From Stereocaulon alpinum (Eukaryota; Ascomycota; Lecanoromycetes; Lecanorales; Stereocaulaceae), in the NCBI GenBank assembly GCA_018257865.1, contig JAEUBA010000002.1, positions 930,001-994,000 of the forward strand: a stretch of DNA of 64,000 nucleotides. Direction: 5' to 3'. The position numbers and the translations under genes are program-made. The notes beneath the pieces are model-generated. The model did no database searches. It worked only from the letters and a program-made list of their open reading frames with translations, and was not told the origin of the DNA. Below are positions 56,800 to 64,000 of the stretch, in pieces (the first letter of the stretch is position 1; each line of letters begins with the position of its first letter).

Positions 56800-58135
56800 A
56801 CCAGATTCCAAATTTGAGCTCTTGCCGTTTCCGATACAAGATCTCAAGGGCTAGGAGCCAACAGTGCTTATGGTTATACCGATATTGCAGCCCAAACTAT
56901 TGAGTGCCACCCGTGAGGCGCTCTTTGAGGGACATACTCTGCGAGCATAGGTGGTGACGATACCCTATATCGTCGTGATTCCAACACCGATGAAGAAATT
57001 AGACATCATCTAGACACACACAGCAAATCAGCCTATGATCGATAACTAAAACGTGCAGATGTTTAGGAAATTCATACAGGGACGATCAAATGGTTACCTG
57101 CCTCAGCGGCCCATCCGTACCACGCTGGTGCAGGAGAGTATACAGTGAGCGAGAGTTTAGAGAAATGCGTTTTCTCGCATTGGGTCTTCCGGCGGGAATA
57201 TACGGGCCCGTTCTCTATTCCAACAAGCTTGAGACTTTGCTTTCTTGGCCATGATATGATCCGACCAACGGCCACAAGCACTGAGCCTACGATCGGCCCA
57301 AATGATAGAGGCACAGATTCAGGACGCAGACTTGAAGCTGGAAACCTGTAACGGGGACCGGAAATGGTCTGCTGGTAGCAAGAGATCCGGTTATTGGGAA
57401 CGTGATACCAGCAGGTAAAACGGTGATACAGATGGCTGGACAACGAAGTTACTTGAAAGCAGTCAACGGCGTCACGAGATTGTCTCTGGGTGCAGCAAGA
57501 AGTTGCCTAATGTGACCCAGTGGATTGAGCTCGGAATGCAGATGCTTTTCTGCTGCATTTGTAGCAAAAGGCCGAGCCTGCAATGTCTCGCGAAGGCAGA
57601 AAACCTTAGTGATGCATAGAGCTGTCGCATATGTGGTCAAAACCCATTGAGACGCCGGCGAGTTCCCTCTCTGACCTAAGGCTCCACTATTGATAGGTCT
57701 AACAGCCACTCCTAGCATCGGTCCTAGATGAAGATGCCCGTTGTACTGCCTCTAATTTTGATCTCCCGCATGTCAGAGATTGTTCCGGCCGCAAAAGACT
57801 CCTCAGCGCATCCACATGCGCTACTGAGCACCCTCATGACAATGAGCATTTCCATGCATGAAGACCTTGCCGCGAGAGCAGTGGGAACTATGCATAGAAC
57901 ACGTAAAGTAACGAAGACCGTATATCGTACATGTATTCTCGAAAGAGAAGACCATCACAACGGGCAGACGGCCATACTAATGGTGGCAAGGGTGACAGCG
58001 AGGTCTGCAGGGGAGGGAAAAACTTGACTATCAAGCTGGTAGCTCGGGTAGTGCGGATGTATCATGTCAAGCTCAAGCTCGAGGATTCGTCGAGCGCTAC
58101 TCACAACAGAAGACAGCACCGCCCAGAGGATCCAT
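56800..58135 (-). pseudogene. MFS drug/H+ antiporter (DHA1, Qdr/Dtr1-like) pseudogene
   Basis: Fragments in different frames on the minus strand follow the order of a DHA1 transporter. At about 58060-57960: HYPSYQLDSQVFPSPADLAVTLATISMAV. Then VMRVLSSACGC and AAGTISDMREIKIRGSTTGIF near 57720-57830, followed after a one-base shift by LGPMLGVAVRP. QWVLTTYATALCITKVFCLRETLQARPF lies near 57540-57650, then a stop after LTAFK. VPLSFGPIVGSVLVAVGRIISWPR near 57300 and WYGWAAEAGNHLIVPV near 57090 follow. SNFFIGVGITTI, stop, and SRVALNSLGCNIGITISTVGS near 56860-56980 match helices 10-11. Stops and shifts are many, so it is dead. The substrate of the ancestor cannot be inferred. Confidence 0.62.
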
Positions 58136-59255
58136 AGTTGCCATCTCAGCTACGGGGAGAGTGGTCAACCACTGGATTCTGTTACCGTACTAGCACAATT
58201 TCCCAGAGTCCAGATTCGGGTCTATCTATTCAGGAGCTCCGCCCGTGTGGATTTAGAGCTGTCCCTGGTACTTCCAGACCTCCACACTTCGAGAGTCATG
58301 AGATCTGAAACCAAATCAATGGACTTCTCATTCAGTCCCCCTTAGGCATAATGCGGTCGCCTTTGGTGAAGTGACCTTAGCGTCAATCTCCTCGATACTT
58401 TAGGTGAGTCATCAAAACTCATTTTTATAGCCCCACAATTGAGGTTACACTTTTGAGATTGCTGTTAAACATGGTCAAACGACGGTGGATGTAGACATTG
58501 GTACGCAACGGCCGTGAATTCCCGGTTAGATGCCTGTGGATCCACGGGACAGGAGCGCTTCAAACTTGTCCGATACAGCCGTTGGAAGTGGTAACCAAGT
58601 AATGGGTCCGATTAATGCACCTAAAGGGTGCAGCGATCGATCAAAGTCAACACGAACCGTCTGCGTGGACAGTCTCCACCGACGATATGCCCGACCTGAC
58701 GTAGGTGCGCAGGATCTTTGGAGTGGCAAACATCCTTTGGAGCTATGCATGTAGGGACACCAGCTCTTGGAAATTAACAAAAGCCACGGTGTATAGGTTC
58801 ACTGTAATCATCAATGGAAAGCTTACAGGCATCACGCGATATCAAACCCAAATGGAACATAGGGGAAACGCTTAGTCATTAGCCGCTTGGCGGACGACCT
58901 TTGTCTGCCTTGTCTGCCACTCTCGTGCCACTCTGCCGAGGTAGACGTTGTATAATGCCGAACACATCAGCTGCCGACCTTCATCCTTGTGTTCCCGACG
59001 AGTTATCTTTGATTCCAACCCTCTTGCTATCACACTTTCACAGTTTCTATCCTCCATGTTTTCAACGCTCGATCGCGAAAAGATCACAGAAGACTCTCTG
59101 CAATTAGGAACGTAAATATATAGTAAAATTCAAACAATTTCTCACAGCCTTATTATGTAATAGAGTAAACAAGAAGGCTACAGCTTCCCCAGTATCCCAT
59201 CGACCTTCTCTCTCCATCACCTATCATCCCAGCCTCACAGCCTCACACCCTCACC
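58136..59255. other. Intergenic, upstream side of the oxidase gene
   Basis: No gene supported. The last 120 bp (from about 59140) are the segment copied in the 53.2-53.4 kb relic. Confidence 0.4.
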
Positions 59256-60974
59256 ATGTCCACCCCCACCCCCAAACCCACCCACATCCTAGTCCTAGGG
59301 TAACCCATCCACCATCTCCCATCTCCCCCCTCACCCCCATCCCCCCTTCCCCCTTCCTCTTCCCCCACCCCACCAACCCCAAAAACCCACCCACTAACCC
59401 TCCCCTCCACCCCCTACAGAGCCGGCATAACAGCCCTCCAAACCGCCCTCCACCTGCAACGCGCCGGCTACAGCACCACAATCGTAGCCCAACACACCCC
59501 TGGAGACAAAAGTGCGCTATATACTTCGCCTTGGTAAATCTCCTCATCCTGCCGCGTACATCTCTATCTGTCTTGTGTGGAATGGCATGAGAGGTGAATA
59601 TTGTACGGGGAAGACCTATCTTCTGTGGTTGTTAGCTGAGACGCTGTTTGTACTGTAGGGCGGGAGCTCAATGGCGGTCTCATGCTGGAGGGGATGAGGT
59701 AGAGGAGCAGGGGTGGGATGGGGAGACGTATGGGGAGTGGATGGGGATTGTGGGGAGGGGGGAGGGGGGAGAATATGGGTTGGGGGTGAGTTGGTGTGGT
59801 TTCTTTGTGGTGTGTTGCAATGCTCTTGGACTGTAATCGTCGCTGCATTCTCGATCATGACGACGCGAGGAAGAAGAATTCGTGTCTGATGTGCGAGGGT
59901 TATGGAGTATTGTTTTGTGTTGATACAGCTACACCATGTACCCTTTCTGCTATTGTTACCGTGAGAAGTAGGAGTATTGGAACTGACGTGTGTATGATTT
60001 GCTCATCATAGATCGTCCCGTCAACCAACTACTGGTATATTCCATCCGTCCCCCTTTCTCCGTCTGTTGCATTCTCTGACCTACGCCCAGGTCATCTCCA
60101 ACCGCTTCGCTTCCATGGTGGCATACCCTGGTGCAAGACTTTAGTATCCTTTCCGCGTCCCAATGTCTCCCGCCAAGTAACTCCGGCGTCTCTTTCTCAA
60201 CAATCTGCATCAACGTCCCTCGCCATCTGCAGTACCTGCTATCCACTTTCCACACCGCTGGTGGGAAGCTCATCAAAGCCCGCCTACCAACCAATGGCGG
60301 ACTCGCTGGTGCGTTGAAAGCTGCAGCTACCCTAGCCAAGGACACGGGTTTCGGAGAGGTGTGTGTTTTTGTGAATGCAACGGGTCTGGGAGCGAAGACT
60401 CTCGTGCCTGATGCCGGTATGTTTCCGATCAAGGGGCAGACGGTGTTGGTGAGAGGGGAGGCGAAGATTGCGACGACACTGGTGGATGAGGATCGGTATG
60501 TTATTCCAAGGCCGGGGAGTGCGACGACTATCTTGGGGGGCACAAGGGAGAGGGGGAATTGGTTTGCTTCCCTCGAGTTCTGAGCTTTCCATTAGCAGCG
60601 TAGCTTATTGATGGGGTGTAGGGACACGAGTGTAGACGACGTAACGACGAAAGCGATTCTCGAAGGCTGTAAGGGACTTGCGCCAGAGTTACTGGGGAAG
60701 GATGGAGATTTTGAGGTTTTAAGCGTGCAGTGTGGGCTTAGGCCTGCGAGGGAGGGTGGGGCGAGGGTTGAGGGGGAGGTTTTGGAGGGTGGGGAGAAGG
60801 TGGTGCATTCGTATGGACATGCTGGAGCTGGGTGAGTCATTGACTCTGAGTGTGGTGCTCGACTGAGATGCTGACAACAGCGATAGGTATCAGAATGCCG
60901 TTGGCTGCGCAAGGAAAGTGGTGAGGTTGGTGAAGGAGCTGGAGGATCAGGTTAGCGGAGGGGCGAAGCTGTGA
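59256..60974 (+). CDS. DAO1: D-amino-acid oxidase, peroxisomal, FAD-dependent
   Basis: Seven exons (59256-59299, 59420-59533, 59659-59785, 60012-60034, 60091-60561, 60622-60831, 60887-60974) join in phase to 358 residues, the normal size. The FAD-binding start reads ILVLGAGITALQTALHLQRAGY across the first intron. SPWAGAQWRSHA is restored by the second, and IVPSTNYW by the third and fourth. Later motifs are GVSFSTICINVPRHLQYLL, VFVNATGLGAKTLV, FPIKGQTVLVRGEA, VIPRPGSATTILGGT, LSVQCGLRPAREGG and the family signature VVHSYGHAGAGYQNAVGCA. The protein ends AKL, a peroxisomal targeting signal. The enzyme oxidises D-amino acids to keto acids, ammonia and hydrogen peroxide. Intron 1 is almost pure C/T/A, and intron 3 is 226 nt, unusually long here. 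Confidence 0.92.
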
Positions 60975-61392
60975 TCAACCATGTCTAGCATCCACTGTCA
61001 CAAGTAGAAGGACAAAGATTGACAGAGTGCTCGGTGTCAGATGTATTGTATCCAGTCTGTAAAGAATATGTTCCGCCCTAGACTATCAGCGAAGAGAATT
61101 CGAAGCTGTTTCTGTGTTGTTGTAAGTCCTCCCTTACATTTGTACCGCCCCGCCAGCCTGTGAATTGAATGAAAGGTCCTCCAGAAATGCCAATCAAGAG
61201 ATTCGTTAACCTTCAATGCCTATGCCAAAGTCCGCCCGAAGAAAGTACACCGTTTTCCAATTACAATTGTTTTCCTTGGAAGTCCAAGCGAAGAGGAGGT
61301 TTCCCAGAGATCTCGCATCACTCCTTACAACTTTCCCATCTATCCCTGTCCTCACCCTTGCCACGACCCTCCTTCCTCCAGGAGCATCCACC
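60975..61392. other. 3' intergenic region between convergent genes
   Basis: 418 bp without a supported gene, between the oxidase stop and the stop of the dsRNA-binding gene. Confidence 0.4.
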
Positions 61393-62044
61393 CTATCGAC
61401 CCCAGCCAAGGACTCTCCCCTGCTGGCTGAGTCCCTGACTCCCACAGCTGGGCCCTTGAGCTACGCTGCCGACGAGCTTCTTCAGTGCCGCCTCTGCAGC
61501 GTCTTCTTTCGCAGTGTTGACGTACTGTCCGTCATACCAATAGCGCGCAGGAATGTTCTGGCCGCCAACGCTGACAGTGCAAGACCAGGCGGTACGCTTG
61601 CCGCGACGGTCGGAGAGGACGTTGTAAGAGGGGAGAGGGATGCGTCGGTTCTGGCAGTGCTCTAAGAGGTTGTTAGGAATTGGTTCAACGGGATGAGATG
61701 AGAAACCAAGGGCTGGGAATTGAAGGGAAGTGTTGGGCAGACTCAGGAGAACAAGATTTCTCGCAATGGGAACTTTCGACATGTGTGGGTAAATCATGGA
61801 GGAGATGTATGGAGCAGTTTGGGCAGGAGAATGGCGGACCTTCGAGCTTGTCCTGCCAAGTAGAGGAGCGTTGAGCAACGCCGGTGCCAGCACCGCTTGG
61901 TGAAGTCATCCTTGACAAGGTCGGAGAGGCGAAAGGGGAGGAAGGGCTGCTCAGCAGGGTAGAGGAGTGTGAGGAATTATAGGAATTGCTAAAGGAGCTG
62001 AAAGGGTCGGTGTCGATCGCTTGAGGAGAGCGGTATTGGTACAT
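61393..62044 (-). CDS. Small double-stranded-RNA-binding-domain protein
   Basis: Two exons (61840-62044 and 61393-61661) join in phase to 157 residues. The Ser/Thr-rich N-terminus (about 60 residues) is followed by a single dsRBD fold: helix 1 WQDKLEEHCQNRRIPLP, beta strands with YNVLSDRRGKRTAWSCTVSVGGQNIPARYW, and helix 2 AKEDAAEAALKKL. The 178-nt intron has a weak donor (GTCCGC) but a good branch and acceptor (CCTAACAACCTCTTAG), and its removal is what completes helix 1. If the intron is retained the frame continues to 61685 and adds a C2H2-finger-like stretch (CPNCSIHLLHDLPTHVESSH). Stand-alone dsRBD proteins of this size are common in filamentous fungi; the RNA target is unknown. Confidence 0.72.
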
Positions 62045-63774
62045 TGGGAATGGTATGAGACGGTTACTCGGAATGAATATATAAAGCGGGATGGGACGAT
62101 CAATCGCAAGGTGGTATAGAGCTGAATTTGCGGTGTAACCAAGGAACAAAGCTTGAAGAGTACGAGCTAATATCGATAGCGAGCAAGCCAAGAAGGACGA
62201 AGGTCGTAAGGATGGTTTTATATAAGTCGGGAAAGGGCCGAAGGAGCGAAAAGGTACTGGTATAAACGGGAAGCATGGAAACCAGGGCCACGGCGAAGGC
62301 AGCGAAACAGAGGAGATGAAAAGGAGAGAGACATGGCCGAGTATGTAGCCGTAATCGCAGTAGACGGTACGCGGGACAGTGAAAGTTGAAGGCGGTCTAG
62401 ACGAGAATGCACGATGAAGTGTGAGACATGCGATTCGAAGGAGCCCGCGAGACTACCATTCTGGTATGTGGAGTCAGGGTGTGCCTGAGTGCTGATAGCT
62501 CACCCACATCGGAATCGGAATGACTCGATGCCTGGATTGGGATGACGGCTCCCAGCGCAACGGTCCGATGCTAGATTGGATGCGAAGAGGAACAGGCAGG
62601 GTGTGTTGGCAGAGTATGATTTTCAGGATCGATCAAGCAAGTTGAAAGCAAGGCAGGCTCGGCTGGAAGGGACACAGAGGGGCAGCTAGACAGGTGGGTT
62701 TTTACCCAAACGGGACAAGTGTTGGAGTAGGATGAGAGAGACAACAAATGAGTTGTAAGCGTAAAAGTCGCAATGAGTCAAGCTGTTGGTGTTTAAGTGG
62801 TTAGGGAATTTAGCTAGACATTGGGCACTTCTCTAGGTCAGTCATGGATTGTTTTCTTATGACATGAAGAAACTATAGATTGGTACTTTGCTATCGAAGT
62901 ACCGTTAGGGTGGTTTGGCATGTGTTGGACCTACAGGAAACATGGCGATTGCGTGAGCGACAAACGGGGTGTGGAGAAGGAGCTTGGGTTCATGCCGTCT
63001 GCAATGCTACCAATAGTCGGTCTAGGATGTGTGAAGAATGGATGGGGTGGCGAGGGTGGATGGGGTGTGGTGGTTTACGGGAGGATTTGATAGGTCTCGG
63101 ACGGGGAGGTAGGGTAAGGCGGCCGCGCAGATTCGTCCCGTTAGCGCCTACTTGCGCAAGGCTTGCGAGGGGAACTCAGGGAATAGTACGGAGTTCCTAA
63201 TGCGAAACAGCCTCCCAAATGTCCAAAGGGGAAGCGAATGCGGCTCCAACTGCTAAACTCATTGGGCCTGTGTTGGGCTGCAATGTCCTGTATAGTGACA
63301 TCATGACGAGGTAGCTGTTCTCGAGGCCAATGCAGCCTAGGAACAAGCTGGTGACCCTGGCCCTGACCCAAGCTCGACGCTCGGAACTTGCCTGGATAGA
63401 TGGTCTTGCACGTTGAGATTCGTATCTGCTACATATTTCTATATCGACGATAAGACTGGACGCAGTCAGCGTCGACGGAACCCGAGTATAGACTCATTTT
63501 TGGTCACGAGAGCAAAGGGAACCGTTTGGATGAGATCCTCAGACTCAACCATTTATATCGGGTAGAGCGTCTGTATTGCACTATGCTTTTCTCAGTGACT
63601 GAGAACACATGATGCCGCTTCCGCCCATATGCTGGTATATATAAATTAACAACAAATAGTAAGACATAGTGTAAACGAAGTAATAATGGGAGCCATTATA
63701 TTGCACATCAACCTGGATGTGGTCGTGATATATCATAAAAGAAGGATCCAAGACAAGCCAAAGCCCAATGGGTG
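62045..63774. other. Intergenic, no supported gene
   Basis: About 1.7 kb with short frames only and no recognised domain. Confidence 0.4.
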
Positions 63775-64000
63775 TTAACTCCTTGCCTTCCGTAACGGAG
63801 TGTGATCACCCGCAGTGTGATCACCGGGAGCTGCCTTTTCCCGTCGGTTGAAAATTTCGTCGATGAGACGCTTCGGCCCCACATGTTCCATGTTCGCCTT
63901 GGCCGAAGACTTGGTGAACATAGGAACTGACATCTGAACACGATTTTTCTGATGCCAATGACTCTTGATGCAATCGTCTACAAGTGCGATCAAACCGGAA
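63775..64000 (-). CDS. Possible C-terminal end of a gene beyond the right edge
   Basis: A minus-strand frame is open from the window edge to a TAG/TAA-type stop at 63775 (about 74 codons). The first 50 residues (LIALVDDCIKSHWHQKNRVQMS, FTKSSAKANMEHVGPKRLIDEIFNRR) look like a helical protein end. The last 20 include a GDHTAGDHT repeat made by duplicated GTGATCACC words. The family is unknown, and it may be chance. Confidence 0.3.
   Translation of the reverse strand, partial: SGLIALVDDCIKSHWHQKNRVQMSVPMFTKSSAKANMEHVGPKRLIDEIFNRREKAAPGDHTAGDHTPLRKARS

Noticed and set aside
1..64000. CRISPR arrays, insertion sequences, rRNA genes, long terminal repeats
   Set aside because: None seen: no regularly spaced direct repeats with unique spacers, no transposase or integrase motifs, no paired LTR-like ends. 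This is eukaryotic DNA.

Overview
The window is nuclear DNA of a filamentous ascomycete (Pezizomycotina). Genes sit on both strands and are split by introns of about 45-70 nt, with GT..AG ends and CTNAC/CTAAC-like branch sites. The gene families (rhodopsin-domain membrane proteins, DUF1774, R3H-associated, CorA-like, Msb2 signalling mucin, LaeA-like methyltransferase) are typical of this group; Dothideomycetes is a guess from overall gene character. Most gene models below were rebuilt by hand by joining exons whose reading phases agree. No transcript or homology search was available.

Left part (1-20 kb), compact housekeeping: an unknown Cys-containing protein cut by the window edge; a peptidase C45 / isopenicillin N acyltransferase-like gene; a divergent mitochondrial pair (ATP synthase subunit k and MTP18 fission protein); a five-exon gene with an F-box-like segment; a DUF1774 membrane protein; a secreted M28 leucine aminopeptidase; an R3H-associated protein; a small protein with two cysteine/histidine knuckles; a CorA-like membrane protein with several tiny introns and one frame problem; thymidylate synthase; and a rhodopsin-domain membrane protein.

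Middle (20-53 kb): an NCS1/Fcy-type purine-cytosine permease, an AN1 zinc-finger (Cuz1-type) gene, an AcpS-type phosphopantetheinyl transferase, a tRNA-Arg(CCT) gene interrupted in an unusual place, histidinol phosphatase, FKBP12, the signalling mucin Msb2 with near-identical 111-nt repeats, a 1029-residue unknown protein with a C-terminal membrane segment, a pRiA4b ORF-3-like protein, and the divergent pair VPS36 and THP3 (SAC3/GANP). Long gene-poor stretches (19.5-21.8, 23.5-25.4, 29.7-31.5, 32.4-35.0 and 39.0-42.8 kb) hold low-complexity DNA, homopolymers and degenerate repeats.

Right part (53-62 kb) looks like a decaying accessory block. An intact seven-exon D-amino-acid oxidase gene (59.3-61.0 kb) has a broken copy of its own promoter and first two exons 5.9 kb upstream (53.2-53.6 kb). 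Between the two copies lie a LaeA-like methyltransferase pseudogene and a DHA1-type MFS transporter pseudogene. A small double-stranded-RNA-binding protein gene follows, and a possible partial gene runs off the right edge.
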